Assembly (NCBI RefSeq): GCF_022712275.1
Contig: NZ_JALAGU010000002.1
Span: 15,961-79,960 of the forward strand
Reading direction: 5' to 3'
DNA length: 64,000 nt
Source: Corynebacterium sp.
GTDB lineage: Bacteria; Actinomycetota; Actinomycetes; Mycobacteriales; Mycobacteriaceae
Under the pieces are notes generated by a model. That model worked only from the letters and a program-made list of their open reading frames with translations. It ran no database searches and was not told where the DNA came from. This document shows positions 1-9,139 of this stretch, one piece after another (positions within the stretch are counted from its first letter, which is position 1; every line of letters begins with the position of its first letter). The translations under genes and the position numbers were made by a program.

Positions 1-248
1 GCCCGACACCGGGACAAGCCACGGGAACTGCGCATCGCTGCCGGATCCGTCGCCGTCACCAGGTGAGGTCGGTACTCCGACCATTCCTTCCACGGGGTGG
101 CCTCGATGACGACGTCGTTGACCGGGGCGAGATAGGTCTGCGTGCCGAGTCCGTCCTCCTCGCCGAAGGAGTCGAACTGCCACAGGTGGGGATCCTCGAC
201 GACTCCGATGAGGGTGTGGAAGAGACGGGCGATGGTCGTGCGGGGCAT
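1..248 (-). CDS. Dihydrofolate reductase-like (RibD C-terminal family) protein, N-terminal part only
   Basis: An uninterrupted frame starts at an ATG (246-248) and runs off the left edge, giving about 82 residues. The start (MPRTTIARLF, then GVVEDPHLWQF) resembles the first beta strand and substrate loop of actinobacterial DHFR-like RibD_C proteins (typically TxRLFxSLDGVVExPxxWQF). These proteins bind NADPH, but their substrates are mostly unknown. It follows the sigma-factor remnant by 67 bp on the same strand, so it may once have been co-transcribed with it. The usual SLDG segment reads TLIG here. Family assignment rests on N-terminal similarity only. Confidence 0.55.
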   Translation of the reverse strand, partial: MPRTTIARLFHTLIGVVEDPHLWQFDSFGEEDGLGTQTYLAPVNDVVIEATPWKEWSEYRPHLVTATDPAAMRSSRGLSRCR

Positions 249-315
249 GATGCCTTCCTTTCTGATGGACGGCGGGAATGCCGTCACCGGATACGACGAC
301 ACAGCTCTCCCGAAC

Positions 316-1283
316 TCATCGGTCCAGCCGGAGATCCTCGAGAATCCAGGTGTCCATGACATGGGTGATCGAGGTGATGTGCCCGTCCCGGGTACCCAGG
401 ACATGCACGGCGAACGGGTCACCGTCATGGAAGACGGCGACGGCAGGTTGATGGTTGACCCTGGTCAGGAGACCGCCGAGGCCCGGCACACCTGCCCCGG
501 GCCGCGCCACCACTGTTCGATGTCTTCCCTCCCCTCCGGCCAGAGGGTGTAGGGCGGCATCGAGAAGCGGGCGTCCTCGGAAAGTAGCGCGATCAGACGG
601 TCGACGTCGTAGGCACTGAACGCCGCCACATAGTCACCGAGGACGCGGCGGTCGGCAGTGGAGTCCTCCGACGGTCCCCGCTCCTGCCGACGGCGCAGTG
701 TCGTCCGGGCCCGTGCCAGCGCAGAGGTCACCGAGGCCACCGAGGAGTCCAGCAGCTCGGCACTTTCTGCGGCGGACCAGGCCAGGACGTCCCGCAGGAT
801 CAGCACCACACGCTGCCGCGGCGGCAGTGCCTGCAGTGCTGCGAGAAACGCCGACCGTACCGACTCGACCTGTACGTCGGCGTGCGCGGGGTCGTCGCTC
901 AACCGGTGATCGGCGACCGGACTGCCCCAGACCGTCTCATCGCCCTTGTCCAGTGCGTCGCCTGTGGCAGGGACACGCTCCGAGGAGTTCACGTCCGTCG
1001 GCAGACTCCGTCGTCGGCAGGCCTTCGCCATGTCAAGACAGACATGCGACGCGATGGCGTAGAGCCACCGCCGTAAGGAGGACCGTCCCTCGAATCCGCT
1101 GCCCCTGCTCCATGCCCGCAGGAAAGCCCCCTGGACCGCGTCCTCGGCTTCCGCGTAGGAGGCGAAGAAGCGGTAGCAGTAGGCGGTCAGCTCGCCCCGG
1201 TAGGACTCGGCCTCAGTCTCACCGGCGGGGCCCCGGACACAGGTTCGGGAGTCATGGTTCCGGGGTAGTGTCCGTGCGGGCAC
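316..1283 (-). pseudogene. ECF sigma-70 factor with SnoaL-like C-terminal domain, frameshifted
   Basis: The first frame encodes sigma region 2 (ELTAYCYRFF, AEAEDAVQ, RRWLYAIASHVCLD) and region 4 (LPPRQRVVLILRDVLAW, then a helix-turn-helix), followed by the start of a SnoaL-like domain (YVAAFSAYDVDRLIALL). After GPGQV it stops early. The rest of that domain (VNHQPAVAVFHDGDPFAVHVL and on to ILEDLRLDR) continues in another frame ending at 316. The break is in a short C/G run near 495-501, so one missing base explains it. The layout resembles SigG-like (TIGR02960) factors. A second frameshift near 1225-1232 is possible, because MTPEPVSGAP in the neighbouring frame would make a more natural N-terminus. 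It could be a real pseudogene or a sequencing error. Confidence 0.75.
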
Positions 1284-1391
1284 GTGGTGACGGCCGCGAC
1301 GGACAATGCCGCGCGGGCCGCTGTCGGCGGACTTCGGATGGTGTCCATGTCTTCCGAGGCCAACCCCGGTTCGGCGTCGGAACAGGGGTGG

Positions 1392-1940
1392 TCAGTCTTC
1401 CCGGTGCAGCGTGAACATGAACGGTGCATCCAGTGCACGGAAGTCCATGGCGCCGAAGAGTGTGTCCTCGTCCACCCGCCGGATATGGTCATTGACCGGC
1501 TGTGCGTCGTAGACCATCGTCCCGGAGACCACATTCCGGTACTCCACCATCCGCAACCGGGCGCCTGGCTTACGCGTCTTCGCCAACGGCAGCAGTCCAC
1601 GCACCACTCTCCCGAGCTTCAGCCGACGCAGCACCGGAGCCGTCCTCATCGCCAGGCCCATCGGAACCAGCGCCGGATTGACCGCGAACAGCCCGCGGCG
1701 TCCCGCCATGACCAGCGGGTGGGCGTCCTCGGCAGAGTAGTACCGCTTGCCGTGCCAGCCCGAGAGTTCGAGGACGCCGTCCAACGGATTGCCGGTCGAC
1801 ACCTCCGCTCCGTGCCAGTTGCCCAGCATGTCCTCGACCTGCACCGGAGGCAGGGAATCGAAGAGCGCCAGGGCATCAGCGGTGCTGGTGCCCTGGCGCT
1901 CCATGGTGCGCAGTACGTTGACGGGATCCATGCCCGCCAC
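1392..1940 (-). CDS. DUF4334 (GXWXG) domain protein
   Basis: A 182-residue protein of unknown function. Near residue 40 it has GNWHG, the GXWXG signature, followed by a DUF4334-like part with GKRYYSAEDAHPL and a C-terminal YRNVVSGTMVYDAQPVNDH. This two-part layout is typical of the family, which is found in actinobacteria and fungi; the activity is not established. It begins 11 bp after purH on the same strand. A TAGTTT hexamer 8 nt before the GTG start could give it a separate leaderless transcript. The alternative start is an ATG three codons later. Confidence 0.75.
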   Translation of the reverse strand: MAGMDPVNVLRTMERQGTSTADALALFDSLPPVQVEDMLGNWHGAEVSTGNPLDGVLELSGWHGKRYYSAEDAHPLVMAGRRGLFAVNPALVPMGLAMRTAPVLRRLKLGRVVRGLLPLAKTRKPGARLRMVEYRNVVSGTMVYDAQPVNDHIRRVDEDTLFGAMDFRALDAPFMFTLHRED

Positions 1941-1951
1941 CGTAGGCGAAA

Positions 1952-3547
1952 CTAGTGGGCGAAGTGACGCTCACCGGTGAGGTACATGGTGACACCGGCC
2001 TTCACGGCGGCGTCGATGACCTCCTGGTCGCGGACGGAACCGCCCGGCTGCACGACAGCGGTCACGCCGGCCTCGGCAAGTGCCTCGAAGCCGTCGGCGA
2101 AGGGGAAGAAGGCATCGGACGCGGCGACCGCACCGACGGAACGCTTCTCGTCACCGGCCAGGGTGTTGGCGCGTTCGACGGCGATCTTGGCGGAGTCGAC
2201 ACGGTTGACCTGACCCATGCCGACGCCGACGGTGGCACCACCCTTGGCCAGCAGGATCGCGTTGGACTTCACCGCACGCACGGTCCGCCAGGCGAATTTC
2301 AGGTCGGCGAGGGTGGCCTCGTCGGCGGCGTCACCGGCGGCGAGGGTCCAGTTGGCGGGGTCGTCACCGGCGGCGTCGACCAGGTCGGTCGCCTGGACAA
2401 GCAGACCGCCGGAGACGTCCTTGTGGTCCAGGGAACCCTCGCGGACCGGGGCCTCGGTCGCCAGGATACGGATGTTCTTCTTCTGGCTCAGCACCTCGAT
2501 CGCGCCGTCGGCGTAACCGGGGGCGACGATGACCTCGGTGAAGATGCCGGCGACCTGCTCTGCCATCTCGACGCTGACCTCGCGGTTGACAGCAATGACT
2601 CCGCCGTAGGCCGACACCGGGTCGCAGGCGTGGGCCTCGCGATGGGCGGTGGCGACATCGGCGGCGACGGCGATACCGCAGGGGTTCGCGTGCTTGATGA
2701 TCGCCACACAGGGATCCTCGTGGTCCCAGGCCGCACGCCACGCGGCGTCCGCGTCGGTGTAGTTGTTGTAGCTCATGGCCTTGCCGTGGAACTGCTCGGC
2801 GTTGGCCAGACCGCCGGTGGCGCCCGGGGTCGTGTACACCGCGGCGGCCTGGTGCGGGTTCTCGCCGTAACGCAGGGTGTGGGCCCGCTCATGGACCTCA
2901 CCGATCCACTCGGGGAACTGCGCGAACTCGCCCTCGGCGGTTTGCTCGGTCAGCCAGGTGGCCACGGCGACGTCGTAGGACGCGGTGTGGCGGAATGCCT
3001 GGGTGGCCAGCAGGGTGCGCTCACGACGGGTGTAGCCGCCGGCATTCGCCGCATTGATGACGTTGGTGTACTCGGCCGGGTCGGTGACCACCGCGACCGA
3101 CGGGTGGTTCTTCGCGGCGGCACGCACCATCGACGGGCCTCCGATGTCGATCTGCTCGACACAGGCGTCGAAGTCTGCACCGGAGGCGACCGTGTCGGTG
3201 AAGGGGTACAGGTTCACCACGACGAGGTCGAAGGGCTCCACACCGAGGTCCTTCAGCTGCGCCAGGTGGTCGTCCTTACGGGTGTCGGCGAGGATGCCGG
3301 CGTGGACGCGCGGGTGCAGCGTCTTCACACGGCCCTCGAGACACTCCGGGAAGCCGGTGAGCTCCTCGACCGGGGTGACCGGCACGCCAGCGTCCGCGAT
3401 GCGGGAGGCGGTGGAGCCGGTGGAGACGATCTGGACGCCGGCCGCGTGCAGGCCCTGCGCCAGCTCTTCCAGACCGGTCTTGTCGTAGACGCTGATCAGG
3501 GCGCGCTTGATCGGGCGCTGCCCGTTGTCGGTGGTGGTTTCAGTCAT
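1952..3547 (-). CDS. purH: Bifunctional AICAR formyltransferase / IMP cyclohydrolase
   Basis: PurH performs the last two steps of IMP synthesis: formylation of AICAR with 10-formyl-THF and ring closure of FAICAR. The 531 residues match the family length. The N-terminal cyclohydrolase (MGS-like) domain carries KTLHP at 75-79, and the transformylase domain carries the catalytic KHANPCG segment near 285-291. I chose the ATG at 3545-3547 because MTETTTDNG fits the family and the start overlaps the purN stop by 8 bp (ATGACTGA), which suggests translational coupling. A longer in-frame start 21 codons upstream lies inside purN and is unlikely. Confidence 0.97.
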   Translation of the reverse strand: MTETTTDNGQRPIKRALISVYDKTGLEELAQGLHAAGVQIVSTGSTASRIADAGVPVTPVEELTGFPECLEGRVKTLHPRVHAGILADTRKDDHLAQLKDLGVEPFDLVVVNLYPFTDTVASGADFDACVEQIDIGGPSMVRAAAKNHPSVAVVTDPAEYTNVINAANAGGYTRRERTLLATQAFRHTASYDVAVATWLTEQTAEGEFAQFPEWIGEVHERAHTLRYGENPHQAAAVYTTPGATGGLANAEQFHGKAMSYNNYTDADAAWRAAWDHEDPCVAIIKHANPCGIAVAADVATAHREAHACDPVSAYGGVIAVNREVSVEMAEQVAGIFTEVIVAPGYADGAIEVLSQKKNIRILATEAPVREGSLDHKDVSGGLLVQATDLVDAAGDDPANWTLAAGDAADEATLADLKFAWRTVRAVKSNAILLAKGGATVGVGMGQVNRVDSAKIAVERANTLAGDEKRSVGAVAASDAFFPFADGFEALAEAGVTAVVQPGGSVRDQEVIDAAVKAGVTMYLTGERHFAH

Positions 3548-4202
3548 TGATCCAGACCTTTCGTCCGTCGATGGTGTAGCCGTACCGGGCCGTGCGGTGC
3601 AGGACGTCAACGATCAGCCGCCGTTCCACCGTCTTGATCCGTTCGTGGAGTGACGCCCGAGTGTCCCCGCGCAGAACCGGGACCTCCCGCTGCGCGATGA
3701 TCGGGCCGGTGTCCACGCCGTCGTCGACGAGGTGGACGGTGGACCCGGTGAGTGCCACGCCGTAGGCCAGCGCGTCCTCCACCGCGTGCGCCCCCGGGAA
3801 GGCGGGCAGCAGCGCGGGGTGGGTGTTGATGATCCTGCCACGGAACCGGCCGACGAACTCTGCCCCGAGAATGCGCATGAACCCCGCACTGACGATGATG
3901 TCCGGACGGCGGGACGCCACGGCGTCGGCGATGCGACGGTTCCAGGCGTCCCTGTCGTAGCCGGACTCACGGTCGGGGTTGTACGCGACGAGGAAGGTGT
4001 CCAGTCCGGCAGCGGCGGCACGCGCCAGGGCGTGGCACGGGCGGTCGGCCCCCACCGCGACGATCTCGACCGAGTTGTCGAGGGTGTCGATCATCGACTG
4101 CAGCAGTGTGCCTTCACCAGAGGTCAGGACGACCACCCGCAGGGGTGCTGTCGGGCTCAGTTTCCCCTTCTCGGGGGCCTCCGGGGGCGTGGACTCACTC
4201 AC
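3540..4202 (-). CDS. purN: Phosphoribosylglycinamide formyltransferase
   Basis: This is GAR transformylase, which transfers the formyl group of 10-formyl-THF to GAR in purine synthesis. The 220 residues include an N-terminal extension of about 20 residues before the first beta strand ([12 protein letters not shown]). The family catalytic residues are visible: N126 and H128 in [12 protein letters not shown], and D164 in DDGVDTGPI. The start codon is GTG. It overlaps purH, and the purN-purH order is the usual corynebacterial arrangement. DUF6350 lies 71 bp upstream on the same strand. Confidence 0.97.
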   Translation of the reverse strand: MSESTPPEAPEKGKLSPTAPLRVVVLTSGEGTLLQSMIDTLDNSVEIVAVGADRPCHALARAAAAGLDTFLVAYNPDRESGYDRDAWNRRIADAVASRRPDIIVSAGFMRILGAEFVGRFRGRIINTHPALLPAFPGAHAVEDALAYGVALTGSTVHLVDDGVDTGPIIAQREVPVLRGDTRASLHERIKTVERRLIVDVLHRTARYGYTIDGRKVWIND

Positions 4203-4273
4203 GCCCGTCTACTTTACGGGGTGCGGTTCGCGCGGGGAATGCCGGGGCAGGAGGCAGGACGCCGCGACGGGCG

Positions 4274-6037
4274 TCACTTGTCGTCGTCTGCCGCATCCGT
4301 GCCGTCGCCGGTGTTGTCTCCGGTGCCATCGCCCACGGCGCCGTCCTCGCCGTCCTCGCCGTCCTCGCCGTCCTCGTTGGCCTCGTTGGCCTCGGGCTCT
4401 TCCTCATCCTCATCCTCAGACCCGTCGTCCGTGTCCTCCTCCGCGGCGTCCTCACCCTCGTCGTCGGTGGGCTCTTCATCAGAGCCTTCGGAGCCGTCAG
4501 AGGCCTCTTCCTCGGCCTCATCCTCAGCGACGTCTTCTTCGGGAGCACCCTCCGAATCAGCGGCGTCTTCAGTCTTCTCGTAGTCGTCGAACTCCAAGTC
4601 TCCGGCGGACTCCGTGACGCGGCGTCCCGACCAGGCGACCCAGCCGAACACGACGAGGGAGGGCAGCACCATCCAGCCCAGGAACAGCAGCGGTGTCAGC
4701 CACAACAGCGGCCCGGTCGAGCCGTAGTAGCCCAGCTCTCCGCCGGCGAACCAGGCGATCAACAGTCCGGCGACGCCGGCACACAGGCCCGCACCCATCG
4801 CGGTGAACAACGGGGACTCGATATAGCGGCGCCCCGCGAACCAGCGGTAGACGGTCACGACGGCGGCGACCGCCGGGATGAGCAGCCACACCGGGCCCAG
4901 CGGGATCGATTCATTCGGCATGACGGCCAGCACCGGCAGCGGCGGCATATTCGCGTTCGTCACCGCGAACAGTGAGGCACTGCCGTCGCCGATGTGCATC
5001 TCCCCGCCCATGATCACCGACGTCGCACCGACCGCGAGGTTCGGGAAATAGACCAGACTGAGCAGCGTCAGGCCCAGCACACCACCGACCCCGCCGGCGA
5101 TGTCGTACGCACGGCCCACCGCGGCATGGTTGACCAGCAGCCCGATGCCCGCCACGGCCGCCCCCACGAGCAGCAGTACCTTGAAGAAACGGTCGGCCAG
5201 CAGCACTGACTCGACCGGCCACGTCGGCATACCCCGTCGCAGCAGCAGCGCGCGCCAGATCTTCGGACCGAGTCCGGCGACGACCACGGCACCGTTGAAC
5301 AGCACGGTCGTCAGCAACGCCAGGAGGATATTGGGTGGCGCAACATCGAAGACCTTCGAGGCGTCCCACAACATCAGCCAGGCGATGAGCGTGAAGACCG
5401 CCGGGACGAGGACGCCGAGCACCGCGACAGTACGGATACCGCGCACCGTCACCGTCGTCCCGCAGGCCGCCCTGATCCGACGGGAATGCGCCACGAATAT
5501 CAGGAGGGCGGGAAGTAAGGGGGCGACACCGAGGGACGCCCCGCTGATGGTCACCGGTGCGAGATTCGACAGCAGCCACATAGAACCGATGTAGGCCGGC
5601 ACCGCACGGAAAGTCGTGCCGATGGCCAGGACCACGGCGATGACGAGCGCCACGGCCACGGTCACACCGTGGTTGAGGAGGATCCCCGGACCGAAGCGAC
5701 GGATGTGCGGGCCCCAGACCGACCAGAAGGCGCCGAAGCGCCCCTGGGAGGCGGGACGCCCCGAAGCCGGCGCAGCGGCCCGCTGACGCGGTTCCCTGGG
5801 GTCTGCACCATGGGCACCGTCGACGAACCCCTCTTCACCACGGGTCACACCACGCGTGGACGCGCGGGTGGTGTCGCGGGTGGTGGCGGACGACCGGGAG
5901 GCATTCCGGGAGAAACTCCGGGCACTCCCCCGTTCCGGGCCGGAGGAGCCAGCCCGCCGGCGCCGCTCCTCCGGCCCGCGACCGGCGTTACGTGACCGGG
6001 GACTGGGACGGTGGCTCTCGTTGTTCACCCGTCCCAT
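4274..6037 (-). CDS. DUF6350 family polytopic membrane protein
   Basis: About 587 residues in three parts. The first ~110 are basic, Ser/Arg/Gly-rich and probably cytoplasmic. The middle ~370 hold many hydrophobic segments (for example VAVALVIAVVLAIG, LLPALLIFVA, VLGVLVPAVFTLIAWLML). The last ~100 are almost entirely Asp/Glu with EDG repeats. DUF6350 proteins are commonly found upstream of purN in corynebacteria; their function is unknown. I took the ATG at 6035-6037 (MGRVNNES) rather than one 13 codons upstream, because the added residues look like non-coding translation. The acidic tail is unusually long. Confidence 0.8.
   Translation of the reverse strand: MGRVNNESHRPSPRSRNAGRGPEERRRRAGSSGPERGSARSFSRNASRSSATTRDTTRASTRGVTRGEEGFVDGAHGADPREPRQRAAAPASGRPASQGRFGAFWSVWGPHIRRFGPGILLNHGVTVAVALVIAVVLAIGTTFRAVPAYIGSMWLLSNLAPVTISGASLGVAPLLPALLIFVAHSRRIRAACGTTVTVRGIRTVAVLGVLVPAVFTLIAWLMLWDASKVFDVAPPNILLALLTTVLFNGAVVVAGLGPKIWRALLLRRGMPTWPVESVLLADRFFKVLLLVGAAVAGIGLLVNHAAVGRAYDIAGGVGGVLGLTLLSLVYFPNLAVGATSVIMGGEMHIGDGSASLFAVTNANMPPLPVLAVMPNESIPLGPVWLLIPAVAAVVTVYRWFAGRRYIESPLFTAMGAGLCAGVAGLLIAWFAGGELGYYGSTGPLLWLTPLLFLGWMVLPSLVVFGWVAWSGRRVTESAGDLEFDDYEKTEDAADSEGAPEEDVAEDEAEEEASDGSEGSDEEPTDDEGEDAAEEDTDDGSEDEDEEEPEANEANEDGEDGEDGEDGAVGDGTGDNTGDGTDAADDDK
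4340..4375. repeat. Four exact 9-bp tandem repeats in the acidic tail of the DUF6350 gene
   Basis: The unit gccgtcctc occurs four times in a row and is followed by two copies of gttggcctc. Read on the minus strand they encode EDG repeats. The unit is a multiple of three, so changes in copy number would lengthen or shorten the acidic tail without breaking the frame. Confidence 0.9.
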
Positions 6038-6224
6038 TGTGCCTGCCGCAGGTCCGAACGTCGGGGAAGGGCACACCGGTGATTACGGACACCCTGTCAG
6101 ATACCCCCGTCACACCAGTCACATATGGACGATGACCTGCTCACTCGCAGGAGAACTAGACCCACCCCACCCCCGAACACCCATACCTCAATGTTGCTGA
6201 ACCGTGATTTTTTACCGGAACAGG

Positions 6225-6253
6225 TTGCCCGCGGACCGTCTCCGCATTAGAGT
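6225..6253 (+). promoter_or_regulatory. Probable SigA-type promoter of the M23 peptidase gene
   Basis: TTGCCC (6225-6230) and TAGAGT (6248-6253) are separated by 17 bp and point at the peptidase gene. The implied leader is about 95 nt and contains a 6-bp hairpin, CCGGTC/GACCGG, at about 6276-6297. The rest of the 317-bp gap back to the divergent DUF6350 gene shows no credible gene. Confidence 0.5.
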
Positions 6254-6354
6254 TCACCCTCGTTAGATCACGATCCGGTCACGAAAGAGCGACCGGAAAG
6301 TAACAGCCCCAGGGTGGACGGCCCTGAAACGATCACACGGAGACACTGCAGACA

Positions 6355-7080
6355 ATGACTGAAGCGCAGCAGCACACCAGCCACCGGAAGATGGACACCT
6401 CGGCCAAGCGCCGGATGGCTTTCGCCGCCGTCGCCGTGACCGGAGTCGCCACCGCCGGTGCCGCCGGTGCAGGTGCCGCCACCGTCCAGTCCGCAGACCG
6501 GGACGACGCCGCCGTCGCCCTCGCGTCCGACTCCAAGGTTCTCGCCCAGGGTGCCACTACCCCGGCCGCCGAGTCCGCCGCCCAGATCCTCGCCGCCCCC
6601 CAGGATCTCAACTTCGACAACCTCGGTGCACAGCTGTCCAGCGCCCTGGACTTCAACGCCGCGCGTATCGCCGAGGACCTGCTCAACCGCACCCCGCAGA
6701 CCGTGAAGCCGACCGACGGCACCTACACCTCGGGCTACGAGGTCCGCTGGGGCACCATGCACAAGGGCATCGACCTGGCCGCTCCGCTGGGCACCCCGAT
6801 CGTGGCCGCCCAGTCCGGCACCATCATCGACGCCGGTCCGGCCTCCGGGTTCGGTAACTGGGTCCGCATCAAGCACGACGACGGCACCATCACCGTCTAC
6901 GGCCACATGCAGACCATCGACGTCACCGTCGGCCAGCAGGTCACCGCCGGCCAGAAGATCGCCGGCGTCGGCAACCTCGGCTTCTCCACCGGCCCGCACT
7001 GCCACTTCGAGGTCTACCCCGACGGCGTCAACTCCGTCGATCCCCAGGGCTGGCTCGCCGAGCGCGGCGTCCAGATCTAG
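6355..7080 (+). CDS. Secreted M23 family metallopeptidase
   Basis: A 241-residue exported protein with a signal-like stretch at about 21-45 (MAFAAVAVTGVATAGAAGAG) and a C-terminal LytM/M23 domain from about 120. Zinc and catalytic residues of the family are present: H136 and D140 (HKGID), H184 (YGH) and H215/H217 (GPHCHF). Such enzymes cut peptide cross-links in peptidoglycan and act in cell-wall remodelling or separation. It stands alone between its own promoter and a strong terminator. The linker before the domain is Ala-rich. Confidence 0.92.
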   Translation: MTEAQQHTSHRKMDTSAKRRMAFAAVAVTGVATAGAAGAGAATVQSADRDDAAVALASDSKVLAQGATTPAAESAAQILAAPQDLNFDNLGAQLSSALDFNAARIAEDLLNRTPQTVKPTDGTYTSGYEVRWGTMHKGIDLAAPLGTPIVAAQSGTIIDAGPASGFGNWVRIKHDDGTITVYGHMQTIDVTVGQQVTAGQKIAGVGNLGFSTGPHCHFEVYPDGVNSVDPQGWLAERGVQI

Positions 7081-7122
7081 TCTCCGCTCCCCGGGCAGCC
7101 CGACTGTCCCAGGCTCCCACCA

Positions 7123-7165
7123 CAGAAAAGCCCCCGCGTCCTGATGAGGATACGGGGTTTCTCTG
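7123..7165 (+). terminator. Rho-independent-type terminator after the M23 peptidase gene
   Basis: A long hairpin with arms CAGAAAAGCCCCCG and CGGGGTTTCTCTG (a few mismatches) lies 43 bp after the stop codon. The stem includes an A/T stretch that gives a T run on the + strand. Confidence 0.75.
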
Positions 7166-7419
7166 CTGTCTGCGGGTCCAGCTTCCTCTGTCCACCATTA
7201 ATGTCCGTTTGTAGTGGCGGGAGGCTGCTCTGAGGCAATCTGAGCGACCTGTGAGCACTACAACTGAACCAGGTGGAGCACCGATACTGGCTGACTGCTG
7301 TGAGGCACTGTCGGTAACGCACAGTCGCCGGACTAGGTCACAGATCCTGGGCGAACAGCTGACCGGCCCCCGGGAGGCACCCCGAGAAGACTGGGCTTCC
7401 CTACCCCTGACAGCGGAAA
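7166..7419. other. Non-coding stretch between the M23 terminator and the transporter remnant
   Basis: About 250 bp with no frame showing recognisable protein features and no tRNA-like structure. Together with 7454-7555 it forms the gap between two converging units. The right-hand part (about 7455-7540) is rich in CCGG-containing near-repeats such as ACCGGAACGG and GACGGTTCCGG. I assign no function to it. Confidence 0.6.
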
Positions 7420-7453
7420 GCCCTGCCGCGGCTCGGAAAGGGGGCGGCAGGGC
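7420..7453 (-). terminator. Hairpin downstream of the peptide-transporter remnant
   Basis: A perfect 10-bp inverted repeat, GCCCTGCCGC / GCGGCAGGGC, with a 14-nt loop. On the minus strand it is followed by TTTCCG. It lies about 100 bp past the last codon of the substrate-binding remnant and probably ended that operon. Confidence 0.6.
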
Positions 7454-7555
7454 ATTACCGGAACAGGTACCGGACACAGGACCGGAACGGGACCGGATGG
7501 ACAGTTCCGGTCAATGGACGGTTCCGGGGCAACCGGTCGGGGAAGAGTCAACACA

Positions 7556-8851
7556 CTATTTGTCCCAGCCGATGTTCTGGACCGGAACCTTGGCGAAGCC
7601 GAGTGCGCCGTAGTTCGCGACGCCCGGGGTGACGGCCCAGATGTCCGGACCGTTGAAGGTCGGCATGATCCCGTACTCGGCGAACGCCTCCTTCTCGAGC
7701 TCGTTGGCCTTGTCGATCGGCTCGCCCGGGTCACCGATCTGCTGCAGGTCGCGGATCTTGGCGTCCAGTTCCGCAGAACCGGTACCGGACTTGTTCAGCT
7801 CAGACTCCGAGTTGTAGATCTGGTCGAAGTAGGCGACACCGAAGGGATCAGTGGAACTGAAGCCCATCTGGAAGATGTCGAAGTCGCGCTCCGTGGTCAC
7901 CTTCGAGAAGTCGGAGGACGGACGTACCTGGATGGTCATGTCCACCCCGATGTCCTTGAGCATCTTCTGGATCGCGGTGGCCTGGGCCTTCTGCGCCGGG
8001 TCATCGCCGAGCAACACGTACTCCGGGGAGAGCTTCTCCCCGTCCTTCTCGCGGATGCCACCGGATCCTTCGGTCCAGCCGGCCTCGTCGAGCAGTTCCC
8101 TGGCCTTCTCCGGGTCGAAGGTGGCCTCTGCACCGAAGTTGTCCTCGTAGCCGTCCTGGGTCTGGAAGAGGACGAAGGAGCCGGGCAGATTCTCGGAGTA
8201 GTTCAGACCGTTGAAGCGGATCTTCGCCAGCTGTTCACGGTCGATGCCGGTCATGATGGCCTCACGGACCGCCACATCCTCAAGCTGCGGGGACTTGCCG
8301 TTGAGGGTGACCAGGTAGTTGGAGGGATGCAGTGCGATGCGGATATCCGCCTTGTCGCCCATGTTCGAGGCCGTGGCGAAACGGTCCTTCGTAGCCACCC
8401 GGGTCGCGTCCAGCTCACCGGCCTGGAAAGCGTTGAGGCTGGCCTGGTCCTCCAGGTAGCGGTAGGTGATCTTGTCCAGCTTGCCCTCGTCGCCCCACCA
8501 CTTCTCGTTCTTGACGAAGGAGACCTCACCGGTGTTGACGTCGGCTCGGTCGACCTTGTACAGGCCGGCACCCCACTCCGGGTTCAACTTCTTGAGGTAG
8601 GCGGTGTTGAAGGTGTCCGCGTCCTTCACCTGGGGCGGCAGGACGTAGTTGAACAGTCCCTCCCACCACGGGTACTCCTGCTTGAAGGTGACGACGGCCT
8701 GCTTGTCGCTGTCGCCCTTCGTGACCGAGTAGATGAGCACGTAGCCGTCCGAGCTGGAGATGTTGCAGCCCTCGACGTCACCCTTGTTTGCCTTCCAGGT
8801 GTTCTCGAAGGCGGTCCAGTCCAGCGGCGTGCCGTCGTTGTACCGGGCCTT
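7556..8851 (-). pseudogene. Peptide ABC transporter substrate-binding protein (SBP_bac_5), N-terminus deleted
   Basis: About 430 codons remain, starting abruptly at KARYNDGTPLDW and running to the natural C-terminus (VPVQNIGWDK). The segments DWTAFENTW, YPWWEGLFNYVLPP, VREAIMTGIDREQLAKI and the lobe-II region are typical of DppA/OppA-like lipoproteins. The signal peptide, lipobox and first ~100 residues are absent. The frame is joined in phase to the truncated permease gene, so a deletion removed the start. An internal GTG at 8738-8740 could begin a soluble fragment, but that could not be exported or bind ligand normally. Confidence 0.85.
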
Positions 8852-9138
8852 GTCGTTGCCGGCGTCGGTGGTACCGAACCAGTGCTCACCGGAGGGCTCG
8901 GCCGACAGGTTGAGGAAGTCGGGGTCACTGCAGGATCACTTCGTCAGGCGTGCGGGCCGACAACTGCGGCGAGCACGGGGAGGATGAAGATCACCACACC
9001 GACGACCGCCATCCTGTTCCGCAGGTACCGGCAGACGCAGAGCATGGTCTTGCTGGTGCCGCGACGTTTCGCCTCGGTGACCGGGGGCTTCTGCGGTTCC
9101 GGGGCGGAGGCCGCGGCCCGGAGGTTCTGGATGGTCAT
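8852..9138 (-). pseudogene. DppC-type ABC permease, truncated and interrupted
   Basis: The N-terminus is normal (MTIQNLRAAA, then LRNRMAVVGVVIFILPVLAAVVGPH), followed by an early stop at 8944-8946. Past the stop, in another frame, lies DppC sequence again (SDPDFLNLSAEPSGEHWFGTTDAGND). It ends at about 8852, where it joins substrate-binding-protein sequence. A 2-bp insertion after GPH and a TGG to TGA change (8936-8938) would explain the frame change and a second stop; restoring them gives PHLTKWSYSDPDF, which fits the family. The remaining ~200 residues, including the membrane core, are missing. It starts 1 bp after the permease B gene. Confidence 0.85.
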
Positions 9139-9139
9139 G

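Noticed and set aside
1955..3550. Plus-strand open frame of 531 codons
   Set aside because: Antisense of purH with no recognisable domain and a Gly/Asp/Val-biased composition.
6180..6354. A c-di-AMP (ydaO-type) riboswitch in the M23 peptidase leader
   Set aside because: Cell-wall peptidase genes of actinobacteria often carry one, and there are small hairpins, but I could not fit the conserved core. A covariance-model search would decide.
7455..7545. CCGG-rich near-repeats as a possible repeat array
   Set aside because: The units are short, irregular and without spacers, so neither CRISPR nor a defined repeat family is supported.
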